A DNA stretch of 64,000 nt from Pedobacter sp. MC2016-24 (GTDB taxonomy: Bacteria > Bacteroidota > Bacteroidia > Sphingobacteriales > Sphingobacteriaceae). The stretch covers positions 124,001 through 188,000 of the forward strand of contig NZ_JADFBX010000004.1 of NCBI RefSeq assembly GCF_015223055.1, read 5' to 3'. The notes beneath the pieces are model-generated. The model was not told the origin of the DNA. It ran no database searches and saw only the letters and a program-made list of their open reading frames with translations. Shown in pieces: positions 1 through 7,883 of the stretch; position 1 is the stretch's first letter; every line of letters begins with the position of its first letter. The translations under genes were made by a program, and so were the position numbers.

Positions 1-844
1 TAGTCAGGGTTTTGGGGTTTCCTTCTTCATTAGCTAGAAAAACATCATTGTGTACAGAGCCTGTCATTTCACTTCCGGCGAAGCCGGAACCATATTCAAA
101 TCCGTGCACTGCATTGATGCTCAGCATCGCTTTACCCAGGTCAGCATGTAATTTATCAAATACAGGTTCGCCCAGTCCGACCGGACAGTTTTTAACAATG
201 CAATTGATTTTACCACCTACAGTATCTCCGTCTTTGCGAATGCCATCAATGAATTCAATCATTTGATTTGCAGTTGCCGGATCAGCACAGCGAACAATAT
301 TTTGTTCCCGTGTAGCCAGTAATTCCTCAATATTGTCACCTACAAGGTTTGGTGCCTGTATTTTACCCACTGAAGAGACGTGAGCAAATATTTCTATGCC
401 GTGGTGTTTCAATAACAATTTGGCAATGGCTCCAGCAGCAACACGTGCAGCTGTTTCTCTGGCCGATGATCTGCCGCCACCTCGGTAATCCCGAATACCA
501 TATTTGGCATCATAAGTATAATCTGCATGGGATGGGCGGTAAACATCTGTATTGTGGCTATAGTCTTTACTCCGCTGGTCTTCATTAGGGATCAGCATGG
601 CAATTGGTGTTCCGGTACTCTTTCCTTCAAATGTTCCTGAAAGTATTTGTACCATATCACTTTCCTTACGCTGGGTGGTAATTTTAGATTGTCCTGGTTT
701 TCTTTTGTCCAGTTCAGCCTGAATAAAATTTAAATCTATAGGGAGCTGTGCCGGACATCCATCAAGGATTACCCCGATGGCTACACCATGTGATTCCCCG
801 AAGGTAGAAATTCTGAATAGTTGTCCAAATGTATTTCCTGCCAT
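1..844 (-). CDS. aroC: Chorismate synthase (3' end cut by window edge)
   Basis: This gene makes chorismate from 5-enolpyruvylshikimate-3-phosphate, the last step of the shikimate pathway, in the cytoplasm. I translated the minus strand from the ATG at 844. The N-terminus [20 protein letters not shown] contains the family's GESHG signature, and further in are RPSHADYTY and the [14 protein letters not shown]-binding motif, followed by [12 protein letters not shown]. About 281 codons are inside the window, so roughly the last quarter of the protein is missing beyond base 1. It lies 32 bases after aroA and is the last visible gene of the attenuated aromatic operon. The identification is secure. 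Confidence 0.96.
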   Translation of the reverse strand, partial: MAGNTFGQLFRISTFGESHGVAIGVILDGCPAQLPIDLNFIQAELDKRKPGQSKITTQRKESDMVQILSGTFEGKSTGTPIAMLIPNEDQRSKDYSHNTDVYRPSHADYTYDAKYGIRDYRGGGRSSARETAARVAAGAIAKLLLKHHGIEIFAHVSSVGKIQAPNLVGDNIEELLATREQNIVRCADPATANQMIEFIDGIRKDGDTVGGKINCIVKNCPVGLGEPVFDKLHADLGKAMLSINAVHGFEYGSGFAGSEMTGSVHNDVFLANEEGNPKTLT

Positions 845-876
845 GTTGATTTACGATTACGATTTTAGATTTACAA

Positions 877-2130
877 TTAAATTTCCCGGATTTCAAATCC
901 TGCTTTTTCCAGATCTTTCCAATAATCCGGATACGACTTGTCCACAACCTGGTAATCTTCCATCTCTATTTCTTTGATAAAAAGACTTAAAGGTGCAAAA
1001 GCCATCGCCATACGGTGATCTTCATAGGTACGGAAAGAAACCTTTTCCGGAAAACACAGGTCATCACAGTTTAAAGTGTAAACCAGATTCTGTTCCGTTA
1101 AAGTTACACCAATTTTAGCCAATTCATTCTGTAAAGCTTTCACCCGATCAGTTTCTTTGATTTTTAAAGTCTCCAGACCGGTAAAAGAAAGATTTAATCC
1201 TTTTGCTGCAGCACAGACAATAATGGTTTGCGCCAAATCCGGGCAATCTTTTAAATTTAAAACTTCGTCGATTGTCGTTGAGGTACCCGTCTTTAAGGCG
1301 ATACCATTGGGTGTTTGGGAAGTGCGGACGCCAAATGGAATCATGATCTCCCTGATGCGGCTATCGCCTTGGAGGCTTTTTTCCTTTAAATAAGGTAAGC
1401 TAATGTTGGCTACTTCGGCCAAAGCCGCTATGCTGTACCAATAAGAAGCGGCGCTCCAGTCTGGTTCAACGACTAATGTTGCAGGTTTAAAGTTCTGAGC
1501 TTTTATAGCAATGCTATTCCCGGTCCAGGTGTGTTCAATACCTGCCTCAAGTAGCATATCTAATGTCATTTTCACATAAGGAACTGAAGTCAGCTCATCA
1601 GTGATGTGTAAAGTCAACCCTTGATTTAATGTCGCAGCAATCATCAATAAAGCGGAAATATATTGGCTGCTGACATCGCCTTTGATATGTACATCAGTTG
1701 TTTTTTGATGTAAAGGCCCTTTAATGAGGAGGGGTGGAAAACCTTCTGCCTCAGCATAGCTTAATTCTGCACCCAGGGTTTTCAGCGCCTCTGCCAGGAT
1801 ACCGATAGGGCGTTGTTTCATACGCTCCGTGCCTGTCAGCAAAAAATCACCTGGCAAGGCAGATAAATAAGCTGTTAGGAAACGCATTGCGGTTCCCGCC
1901 GGACCCACATCAACAACTTGCTGATGTGGATCGTTTGAGGAGATGTGGTTTAAAATATGATGTAGGGTAACTGTGTCGGCAGCATTAGACATGTTGTCTA
2001 CCTTTACCAGCCCCTTGCTCAGGGCGCTGATAATTAACGCACGGTTACATTCGCTCTTAGAGCCTGTAAGCGTGATTTCTGTATCAATTTGTCTGCTTCC
2101 TTTGAAAGAAACAAGCGCGTTCTTACCCAT
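877..2130 (-). CDS. aroA: 3-phosphoshikimate 1-carboxyvinyltransferase (EPSP synthase)
   Basis: It transfers enolpyruvate from PEP to shikimate-3-phosphate. The 417-residue protein shows LTGSKSECNRALI near the N-terminus (substrate-binding Lys and Ser), VGPAGTAMRFLTAYL around residues 75-90, QRPIGILAEAL, GDVSSQYISALLM for the second substrate loop, and ETDRVKALQNELAKIG and YEDHRMAMAFAPLS in the C-terminal half. The length is typical of Bacteroidota AroA. The start at 2130 lies three bases after the stop of the DAHP synthase gene, so the two are almost certainly translated from the same mRNA. The N-terminal glycine of the usual LPGSKS motif is kept, but the preceding residue is Thr rather than Pro. 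Confidence 0.96.
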   Translation of the reverse strand: MGKNALVSFKGSRQIDTEITLTGSKSECNRALIISALSKGLVKVDNMSNAADTVTLHHILNHISSNDPHQQVVDVGPAGTAMRFLTAYLSALPGDFLLTGTERMKQRPIGILAEALKTLGAELSYAEAEGFPPLLIKGPLHQKTTDVHIKGDVSSQYISALLMIAATLNQGLTLHITDELTSVPYVKMTLDMLLEAGIEHTWTGNSIAIKAQNFKPATLVVEPDWSAASYWYSIAALAEVANISLPYLKEKSLQGDSRIREIMIPFGVRTSQTPNGIALKTGTSTTIDEVLNLKDCPDLAQTIIVCAAAKGLNLSFTGLETLKIKETDRVKALQNELAKIGVTLTEQNLVYTLNCDDLCFPEKVSFRTYEDHRMAMAFAPLSLFIKEIEMEDYQVVDKSYPDYWKDLEKAGFEIREI

Positions 2131-2133
2131 TTA

Positions 2134-3273
2134 TTACGACTTAACTTCTGTATGTGCTTCTGCAGCGATTCCTTTTTCTGCTTTACCCGCATTCATAATT
2201 TCAGTTTGTTTGCGGATAGACTCGCCATGCACCAGTTCCAGGAATTTCTCTGTAAAGTTCAGATCTAATTTTAGCGCTTTAGCAAAAGAAGCACCTTTTT
2301 TTACAATGGCATCCCAACGGTTCACCTGTAAAATGGTTACCTGGTTATCGCGTTTAAATTCACCGATTTTACCAACGATAGTCATACGCTCACCTAATTT
2401 TTGCAATAACAAATCGTCAATTTTGTCAATTTGTTTACGTAGGTCAGCCAATTGATCAGTAAACGCTTCGTTTTTAGATTCCGGTTCACGCACAGTCAAA
2501 CGGTCAGCCAGTTCAGCTAAAGCTGCAGGTGTAACTTGTTGTTTGGCATCAGTCCAGGCTACAGAAGGGTCAACATGTGATTCGATCATTAAACCTTGCA
2601 TGTCTAAGTCTAACGCTTTTTGAGAAATGTAAGGGATCAACTCACGGTTACCGCAAATGTGACTTGGATCGTTGATGATTGGAAGATCAGGGCACAATGT
2701 TTTCAACTGGATGGCGAGTTCCCACATCGGTTCGTTGCGGAAAGAGCTTTTCTCAAAAGAAGAGAATCCACGGTGAATGGCACCTAATTTAGTAATACCT
2801 GCGTTGTTGATGCGCTCTAAAGCACCGATCCACAATTGAAGATCAGGGTTTACCGGATTTTTTACCAATACAGGGATGTCAACACCTTTTAAGGCATCAG
2901 CAATTTCCTGAACGGTAAAGGGGTTTACTGTTGAGCGTGCGCCAATCCATAAGATATCCACACCTGCTGCCAGGGCTTCTTCAACATGTTTCGCATTGGC
3001 TACTTCCACTGCTGTAGGTAATCCTGTTTCAGCTTTAGCTTTTTTTAGCCATTCTAATCCGATGCTTCCGATACCTTCAAATTCTCCTGGACGGGTACGT
3101 GGCTTCCATATTCCTGCTCTTAAAACAGATACTTTTCCAGTTGCTGCTAATAAATGTGCTGTTGTTAACAGTTGTTCTTCAGTTTCAGCGCTGCAAGGAC
3201 CAGAAATGATCAAAGGTTCGTTGTTGGTGTTTAACCAGGTGTTTAGCGGCTGAATGTTTAATTGTAATTTCAT
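2134..3273 (-). CDS. Bifunctional DAHP synthase / chorismate mutase
   Basis: Residues 1 to about 260 form a KDO8P-synthase-like (type I beta) DAHP synthase that condenses PEP and erythrose-4-phosphate: IISGPCSAETEEQ, RAGIWKPRTRPGEFEGIG, WIGARSTVNPF, KNPVNPDLQLWIGALERI and INDPSHICGNRELI are visible. Residues from about 280 to 360 are a helical chorismate mutase domain (DLRKQIDKIDDLLLQKLGERM, then a Lys-rich segment). This fusion is common in Bacteroidota, where the mutase domain makes prephenate and can act as a feedback sensor. It sits 53 bases after pheA. No tyrA or aminotransferase gene is inserted in this operon. The last 20 residues are low-complexity. Confidence 0.95.
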   Translation of the reverse strand: MKLQLNIQPLNTWLNTNNEPLIISGPCSAETEEQLLTTAHLLAATGKVSVLRAGIWKPRTRPGEFEGIGSIGLEWLKKAKAETGLPTAVEVANAKHVEEALAAGVDILWIGARSTVNPFTVQEIADALKGVDIPVLVKNPVNPDLQLWIGALERINNAGITKLGAIHRGFSSFEKSSFRNEPMWELAIQLKTLCPDLPIINDPSHICGNRELIPYISQKALDLDMQGLMIESHVDPSVAWTDAKQQVTPAALAELADRLTVREPESKNEAFTDQLADLRKQIDKIDDLLLQKLGERMTIVGKIGEFKRDNQVTILQVNRWDAIVKKGASFAKALKLDLNFTEKFLELVHGESIRKQTEIMNAGKAEKGIAAEAHTEVKS

Positions 3274-3326
3274 TGTTTGGGGTTTGGGGTGTTAAATTTT
3301 AGTGTTATTTTACGAAGGCTGTAGGT

Positions 3327-4163
3327 TTAAACTTTGTCGTTTTTTAAATACTCGCCCATGATGTTAAAGTTTACAGTGTATTTGAGGGCCTGACGGATTG
3401 CTTTGTCGTATTGTTCCGTATTTTTCCACTCCATATCTACATAAAAGTAATAGTCGTTTCTTTTACCCAGAACAGGCATACTCTGGATTTTGGTTAAGTT
3501 GACTTCTTGTTCTGCAAAGATGTTCAGCACTTTTGACAGTGCACCTACATAGTTTCCAACCTGGAAACAGATGGAGGCTTTATTAATTTCTTTCAACTCT
3601 TCTTTTTTGTCACTTTTCAAGATTAAAAAGCGGGTATAATTCTTTTTGTTTGATTCGATCCTGCGTTCAATGATATTCAATCCATAAAGTTCGGCAGCTA
3701 GTGTATTGGCGATAGCGACTGTATCTTTCAATTGCTCATCGCTGATTCTTTTCGCACAAGCAGCGGTATCATTCGCTTCGATGACCTGAATCTGCGGATA
3801 GTCGTAAAAGAAGTCTACACACTGACGGATGGCAATAGGATGGGAGATTGCATATTTTATATCTTCAAACTTGACGCCAGGTAAGGCCATCAGGTTCAAT
3901 TGAATGGGTATGTAAACTTCTCCAACAACCGCGAAGTTGTATTCCCGGATTAAAGTATAGTTTGGTAAAAGGCTACCGGCAATTGAGTTTTCGATGGCCA
4001 TAATCACAAAGTCAGATTTGCCATTTTGCATATTTTCACAGGTCTCTTTAAAAGAGTTGCACTCCACGGTTTCAATATCTTTACCAAAGAATTTGAATGC
4101 TGCTTCTTCGTGGAAAGATGCTTTAATGCCCTGAATCGCTACGCGTGGTACTTTTGTCTTCAT
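3327..4163 (-). CDS. pheA: Prephenate dehydratase
   Basis: It converts prephenate to phenylpyruvate for phenylalanine synthesis. The 278-residue protein begins with the periplasmic-binding-like catalytic region (VAIQGIKASFHEEAAFKFFG, then IMAIENSIAGSLLPNYTLI with the family's ENS motif). The N-D-T-A-A-C segment near residue 135 and YTRFLIL near residue 177 match the catalytic TRF motif. The C-terminal ACT domain (ASICFQVGNYVGALSKVLNIFAEQEVNLTKIQSMP) normally binds Phe for feedback inhibition. It is the first structural gene after the attenuator at 4204-4338, with 41 bases between the terminator stem and the ATG. Confidence 0.95.
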   Translation of the reverse strand: MKTKVPRVAIQGIKASFHEEAAFKFFGKDIETVECNSFKETCENMQNGKSDFVIMAIENSIAGSLLPNYTLIREYNFAVVGEVYIPIQLNLMALPGVKFEDIKYAISHPIAIRQCVDFFYDYPQIQVIEANDTAACAKRISDEQLKDTVAIANTLAAELYGLNIIERRIESNKKNYTRFLILKSDKKEELKEINKASICFQVGNYVGALSKVLNIFAEQEVNLTKIQSMPVLGKRNDYYFYVDMEWKNTEQYDKAIRQALKYTVNFNIMGEYLKNDKV

Positions 4164-4203
4164 GTGTGATTATATTTTCTTTTTTACTGGTCGGTTTTGG
4201 CTT

Positions 4204-4239
4204 AAACAAAAAAAAGTCCCGGCTTTAGGCCGGGACTTT
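4204..4239 (-). terminator. Intrinsic terminator of the pheA attenuator
   Basis: Read on the minus strand there is a perfect 11-bp stem, AAAGTCCCGGC, a five-base loop CTAAA, and GCCGGGACTTT, followed by a run of T. It lies between a Phe/Tyr-rich leader peptide and pheA. The 5' arm can instead pair with nine bases at the end of the leader peptide gene (4278-4286), so it is expected to form only when the ribosome reaches the leader stop codon. Confidence 0.93.
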
Positions 4240-4275
4240 CTATATACATTATATCTTTATGATTTTATTTGCATA

Positions 4276-4338
4276 TCAGTCCCGGCTCTTACTAAAGTAG
4301 TAAAAGTAACCAAACCAATATGTTGTAACGTTCTTCAT
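4276..4338 (-). CDS. Aromatic-rich leader peptide controlling pheA operon
   Basis: A 20-residue open frame, MKNVTTYWFGYFYYFSKSRD, with four Tyr, three Phe and one Trp; seven of eight aromatic residues fall in the run from 7 to 15. The stop codon and the last codons (AGCCGGGAC) lie exactly in the segment 4278-4286 that is complementary to the 5' arm of the downstream terminator. This is the arrangement of a classical translational attenuator: ribosome stalling at Tyr/Phe codons frees the segment to form an antiterminator, while completed translation allows termination. It is too short for standard gene callers. A TTG-N19-TAnnTTTG promoter lies about 50 bases upstream. Confidence 0.88.
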   Translation of the reverse strand: MKNVTTYWFGYFYYFSKSRD

Positions 4339-4351
4339 CTTTTTGTTTTTC

Positions 4352-4372
4352 AAATGCTGAAAGCCAGCATTT
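4352..4372 (-). promoter_or_regulatory. Hairpin in the 5' leader before the leader peptide
   Basis: On the minus strand AAATGCTG, five bases, and CAGCATTT form a perfect 8-bp stem located just upstream of the leader-peptide ATG at 4338. It lies within the predicted transcript. It may stabilise the 5' end or modulate initiation; it has no T-run directly after it long enough for a good terminator. Confidence 0.5.
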
Positions 4373-4388
4373 TTTATTTTTCTTTTGC

Positions 4389-4418
4389 CAAATGTACTAA
4401 CAAAATTTAATTTGTCAA
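4389..4418 (-). promoter_or_regulatory. Bacteroidota-type promoter of the aromatic operon
   Basis: The minus strand carries TTGACA (4413-4418), then TACATTTG (4389-4396); TTG is separated from TACATTTG by 19 bases. This fits the -33 TTTG / -7 TAnnTTTG consensus of Bacteroidota. Transcription would start near 4382, giving a leader of about 45 bases before the leader-peptide start codon. Confidence 0.75.
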
Positions 4419-4490
4419 TAGCTAATTTAAAAAAATATTTTTTTGTTGACTAATGCTTAGCCATTCACTGTCAAAATAATAGCCAGATTA

Positions 4491-5558
4491 TTAATTTCTC
4501 TGGATGTTGTTGTAATAATCAAAGCTCTCTAAAATGTCACTTTCCGTTACGCGGCAGTTGAAATCACATTTTCCGATACGACTTAACAGGGAGAACATGA
4601 TCTGTCCGTTTTCATTCTTTTTATCACTTTGCATCAGTGCTAAAAGTTCAGTGAAGCTTTCTGTTTTCAAATGATAAGCAGGGTAGAGGTTTGCCATATA
4701 AGTAGTCAGGTCTTCCAGATCAGCTTCGGTCAGTGTGTTGTTTTTTACCGAAAGGTAAGCCTCACAGATCATTCCGATAGCGATGGCCTCACCATGGGTT
4801 AAAGGGCTTGCGTCATTGACCAGGGCATAAGTTTCTACAGCGTGGCCAATGGTATGTCCATAATTAAGTATTTTCCTTAAGCCTTTTTCCTGCGGATCTT
4901 CTGTAACCACATCATTTTTTATGACTACAGAATCGTATATCGCTTTGGGGTCCATTTCCAGGTAATTACATGACTTTAGCGCATGATAGTAGTTGCTGTC
5001 TACAATTAAACCATGTTTAATCATTTCAGCGAAACCTGATAACAGCTCCCTTTCCGGTACGGTTTTTAAAAAGGCAGTTTCAATAAATACTGCTTGTGGC
5101 AAGGAGAATGTACCGACCATGTTTTTTACACTGTCAATATCAATTCCGGTTTTTCCACCAACAGAAGCATCTACCTGAGACAATAAAGTGGTCGGGATAT
5201 TGATGAAATCAATGCCTCTTTTATAGGTAGAAGCGACAAAGCCGCCCATATCTGTGATTACACCACCACCAAGGTTGATCATCAGGCATTTGCGGTCGGC
5301 GCCAAAATCAAGTAACGTTTTCCAGATGCCAATACAGAAATCAATGTTTTTGTTTTCTTCTCCCGGATCGGTTTCAATCAGATCAAAGCCGTTGAAATCA
5401 TCCAGCATTTCCTGAAATAAAGGCAAGCAGTATTCCGAGGTATTGCGGTCGGCAAATACAAAAATTTTGCTGTACTGTCCGGATTCGATGATTTCCATTA
5501 ATGGACCTAAGCGAGTTTCAAAATGGATCGCATGTCCGGCACTATCTAATTTGTTCAT
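4491..5558 (-). CDS. aroB: 3-dehydroquinate synthase
   Basis: It cyclises DAHP to 3-dehydroquinate using NAD and a metal ion. The 355-residue protein shows the family's LGGGVITDMGGFVASTYKRG segment, PTTLLSQVDASVGGKTGID, then metal-ligand regions around GFAEMIKHGLI, RKILNYGHTIGHAVE and LTHGEAIAIGM. The length is that of a standard AroB. Its ATG at 5558 overlaps the stop codon of the upstream S4 gene by one base (TAATG), so the two are translationally coupled. It is separated from the pheA operon promoter by about 70 bases and is its own transcription unit together with the S4 gene. Confidence 0.96.
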   Translation of the reverse strand: MNKLDSAGHAIHFETRLGPLMEIIESGQYSKIFVFADRNTSEYCLPLFQEMLDDFNGFDLIETDPGEENKNIDFCIGIWKTLLDFGADRKCLMINLGGGVITDMGGFVASTYKRGIDFINIPTTLLSQVDASVGGKTGIDIDSVKNMVGTFSLPQAVFIETAFLKTVPERELLSGFAEMIKHGLIVDSNYYHALKSCNYLEMDPKAIYDSVVIKNDVVTEDPQEKGLRKILNYGHTIGHAVETYALVNDASPLTHGEAIAIGMICEAYLSVKNNTLTEADLEDLTTYMANLYPAYHLKTESFTELLALMQSDKKNENGQIMFSLLSRIGKCDFNCRVTESDILESFDYYNNIQRN

Positions 5559-5764
5559 TAAATTACTTTTATTTTTTGTCCCATAAAATCAATCACGTCG
5601 CCAACCCGAACTTTTAATCTTTTACGGTAGTCGACTTTGCCATTGTATTTAATCAAGCCATCTTCAACAACGGTCTGCGCTTCGCCGCCGCTTTGTACCA
5701 GTGCAGTTGCTTTTAGCAACTGAATCAGGGGAATAAATTCACCTTCTAATTTGAATTCTATCAT
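5558..5764 (-). CDS. Small S4-domain RNA-binding protein
   Basis: A 68-residue protein made almost only of an S4 fold: IQLLKATALVQSGGEAQTVV, GLIKYNGKVDYRKRLKVRVG, then DVIDFMGQKIKVI. This matches the YaaA/YbcJ-type single S4 proteins that bind structured RNA, often ribosomal; the exact substrate is unknown. It is coupled to aroB by a one-base overlap, a pairing that is odd functionally but may simply be operon sharing. The ATG at 5764 is the only sensible start. Function beyond RNA binding is inference. Confidence 0.85.
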   Translation of the reverse strand: MIEFKLEGEFIPLIQLLKATALVQSGGEAQTVVEDGLIKYNGKVDYRKRLKVRVGDVIDFMGQKIKVI

Positions 5765-5796
5765 TATACAGCAAACTTACAATTATTTATAAAGTG

Positions 5797-5831
5797 TTTT
5801 ACCACCAATCGCAAGGGAATTTATACTTTTG
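5797..5831 (+). promoter_or_regulatory. Possible promoter of the proline dehydrogenase gene
   Basis: TACTTTTG at 5824-5831 matches TAnnTTTG and lies 29 bases before the ATG at 5861. The TTTT at 5797-5800 could serve as a poor -33 element, but the spacing of 23 bases is longer than usual. Confidence 0.45.
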
Positions 5832-5860
5832 CATGCAACATTACTAACTGTTATTTATAA

Positions 5861-7045
5861 ATGGACATTTCCCCCAAAAAATCATTGAATTTCGATGATA
5901 CTGAAATTGCTTTTCGCAATAAATCTAATGGCGAATTAAATTCAGCTTACTGGCTTTTTAAGATCATTAGCAGTAATTTTTTAACTCAAGTCGGTCCGCC
6001 AATTACCAATTTTTTCCTGAATATCGGTATGCCTATTAAAGGGATTATCAAGGCCACAATTTTTAAACATTTTTGTGGAGGGGAAACGATTACTGAATGT
6101 GAACACACCATTCAACAGTTGGCATTGGGTAATGTTGGTACCATTTTAGATTATTCTGTAGAAGGGGAAGAGGAGGAAACCGTATTTGATTTTACCTGCG
6201 AAGAAATCATCAGAACCATTGAGCGTGCTGCAGGTGATAAACGCATTCCAATTACTGTATTTAAGGTTACAGGGATTGGTCGTTTTGGATTGCTGGAGAA
6301 ACTGGATGCTAAAAAAATACTTTCTGATGCTGAAACTGCGGAATATGCAAAAGTGAAACAACGTTGTGAAAAAATTTGCAGGGCTGCGTTCGATAATCAT
6401 GTACCAATTATGATTGATGCAGAGGAAACCTGGATCCAGGATACCATTGATGAGCTGGCCATGGATATGATGCGTTTATTTAATAAAGAAAGCATTATTG
6501 TATACAATACTTACCAAATGTATCGTCACGATAAACTAGCCGATCTGAAAGCGGACCATTTGATTGCCAAAGCAACAGGGTTTATTTTAGGTGTAAAAAT
6601 GGTACGTGGCGCTTATATGGAGAAAGAGCGTAAAAGGGCTGAGGAAATGGGCTATCCTTCACCAATACAGCCTGATAAAGCTTCATCTGATCGTGATTAC
6701 AATGAATCGTTACGATATTGCATGGCTCATATTGATGAGATTGCTATCGTGTGCGGTACGCATAACGAAGAGAGTTGCCGGATACTGGCCCAATTGCTGG
6801 ATGAGTGTAAAGTGGACCATAACCACCCGCACGTTTATTTTGCCCAATTATTGGGCATGAGTGATAACCTGAGCTTCAACCTGTCTGACTCGGGCTATAA
6901 TGTCACGAAATATGTCCCTTATGGTCCAATCAAAGCGGTAATGCCATATTTATTTAGGAGAGCACAGGAAAATACTTCTATTGCCGGGGCTACAAGCAGG
7001 GAGCTTGGTTTGATCATCAAAGAGAAAAAACGGAGAAAGATATAG
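5861..7045 (+). CDS. Proline dehydrogenase (single-domain)
   Basis: It oxidises proline to pyrroline-5-carboxylate with FAD and passes electrons to the respiratory chain. The 394-residue protein has the TIM-barrel motifs of the family: VFKVTGIGRFGLLEKL, VPIMIDAEETWIQ, VKMVRGAYMEKERKRAEEMG, VCGTHNEESC, VYFAQLLGMSDNLSF and, near the end, YVPYGPIKAVMPYLFRRAQE, which carries the Arg residues that contact proline. There is no aldehyde dehydrogenase or DNA-binding domain, so it is the monofunctional type, not a full PutA. It is divergent from the S4-aroB unit and is ended by a strong terminator at 7065. Confidence 0.94.
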   Translation: MDISPKKSLNFDDTEIAFRNKSNGELNSAYWLFKIISSNFLTQVGPPITNFFLNIGMPIKGIIKATIFKHFCGGETITECEHTIQQLALGNVGTILDYSVEGEEEETVFDFTCEEIIRTIERAAGDKRIPITVFKVTGIGRFGLLEKLDAKKILSDAETAEYAKVKQRCEKICRAAFDNHVPIMIDAEETWIQDTIDELAMDMMRLFNKESIIVYNTYQMYRHDKLADLKADHLIAKATGFILGVKMVRGAYMEKERKRAEEMGYPSPIQPDKASSDRDYNESLRYCMAHIDEIAIVCGTHNEESCRILAQLLDECKVDHNHPHVYFAQLLGMSDNLSFNLSDSGYNVTKYVPYGPIKAVMPYLFRRAQENTSIAGATSRELGLIIKEKKRRKI

Positions 7046-7064
7046 TTGAAAAATTAAGATCTAT

Positions 7065-7106
7065 AAAAAAGGTTCCCTGCTCGATGTGAAGAAGGGAACC
7101 TTTTTT
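7065..7106. terminator. Bidirectional terminator
   Basis: AAAAAAGGTTCCCT and AGGGAACCTTTTTT flank a 14-base loop. The A-run and T-run make it work on both strands, which fits its place between the convergent proline dehydrogenase and HAD genes. Confidence 0.92.
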
Positions 7107-7108
7107 CG

Positions 7109-7744
7109 TTAGCGTATGCCGTTCTCTATCAGCACCTGTTCAAGATCCTTAGGATGTTTGGTCATTAACAGGGTATTCAGGCCCGCCAATTTAGCCCCTG
7201 CTATGTGTTGCGGACTGTCGTCAATAAATAGCGTCTCTGCCGGATCCAGATCATTCTCAGCAATCACCTGTTCAAATATTTCTACGTTGGGCTTGCGTAA
7301 AAACATGTCCTGAGAATAATAAGCCTTTTCAAACAGCTCACTATTGTCGTTCATGCCATATTCTCTTTTTAAATAGTCAACTATGTATTTGTAATGGGTC
7401 ACATTGTTATTACTCAATAAAAAGGTGCGGTATTTTTGTTTTAGTTTAAGCAGCACCTCGTGAATTCCGGGTGGCACGCCGATTAATAAACTGTTCCAGG
7501 CGGCGTCAATTTCTTCATCTGTAAGCTTATTATTTTGTGCGGCATGACGTATTCCGTCTCTAAATTGAGCTGGAGTAATTGCTGCCGTTTCAAAATCGCT
7601 GAAAAGGTTGTGGTGACTTTTGTGGGCGAAAAATTCTGTACTGTTTATAATACCAAGTTGTAATAGAGCGTTTTGAGTCTTATTGAAGTCTATCTCGAAA
7701 ATAACATTGCCGTAATCGAATATAATATTTTTAATTTTTTGCAT
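7109..7744 (-). CDS. HAD-family phosphatase
   Basis: A 211-residue HAD subfamily IA hydrolase. Motif I is IIFDYGNVIFEID, with Tyr in place of the usual central residues and Asn replacing the second Asp of DxD; this DxGN form is common in HAD-IA-3 proteins. Motif II is TFLLSNNN, motif III is RKPNVEIFE (Lys), and motif IV is TLFIDDSPQHI with the paired Asp residues. An all-helical cap lies between motifs I and II. The substrate cannot be told from sequence. Its 5' end is 66 bases from the tRNA and it converges on the proline dehydrogenase gene. Confidence 0.88.
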   Translation of the reverse strand: MQKIKNIIFDYGNVIFEIDFNKTQNALLQLGIINSTEFFAHKSHHNLFSDFETAAITPAQFRDGIRHAAQNNKLTDEEIDAAWNSLLIGVPPGIHEVLLKLKQKYRTFLLSNNNVTHYKYIVDYLKREYGMNDNSELFEKAYYSQDMFLRKPNVEIFEQVIAENDLDPAETLFIDDSPQHIAGAKLAGLNTLLMTKHPKDLEQVLIENGIR

Positions 7745-7809
7745 AAAAGTGTTTCAAATTTGAATGTAAATATGTAACATTGCACTCGCAAAATCAAACA
7801 GATTTTACA

Positions 7810-7883
7810 GGGCCATTAGCTCAGTTGGTTAGAGTAGAAGACTCATAATCTTTTGGTCGATGGTTCGAGCCCATCATGGCCCA
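7810..7883 (+). tRNA. tRNA with CAT anticodon (Met elongator or Ile2)
   Basis: The cloverleaf is complete: acceptor GGGCCAT/ATGGCCC, D stem GCTC/GAGT (one wobble), anticodon stem GAAGA/TCTTT, anticodon CAT at 7844-7846 in the loop CTCATAA, variable loop TGGTC, T arm GATGG-TTCGAGC-CCATC, and discriminator A at 7883. No CCA is encoded; the next bases are CCC. A CAT anticodon may be elongator Met or the lysidine-modified Ile2 tRNA, and I cannot decide between them. It is the insertion target of the mobile element to the right. Confidence 0.93.
7843..7883. other. Probable left attachment site (attL) in the tRNA 3' half
   Basis: The 3' half of the tRNA, from the anticodon loop to the discriminator base, also codes on the other strand for the last 12 residues and the stop codon of the serine recombinase. 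Such overlap is the usual sign that the element recombined inside the tRNA and rebuilt its 3' end. I found no second copy of this stretch in the window, so the right end should lie beyond base 64000. Confidence 0.7.

Noticed and set aside
12..588. Open frames on the plus strand at the left edge
   Set aside because: They are shadows of the chorismate synthase gene on the minus strand, which has all the family motifs.
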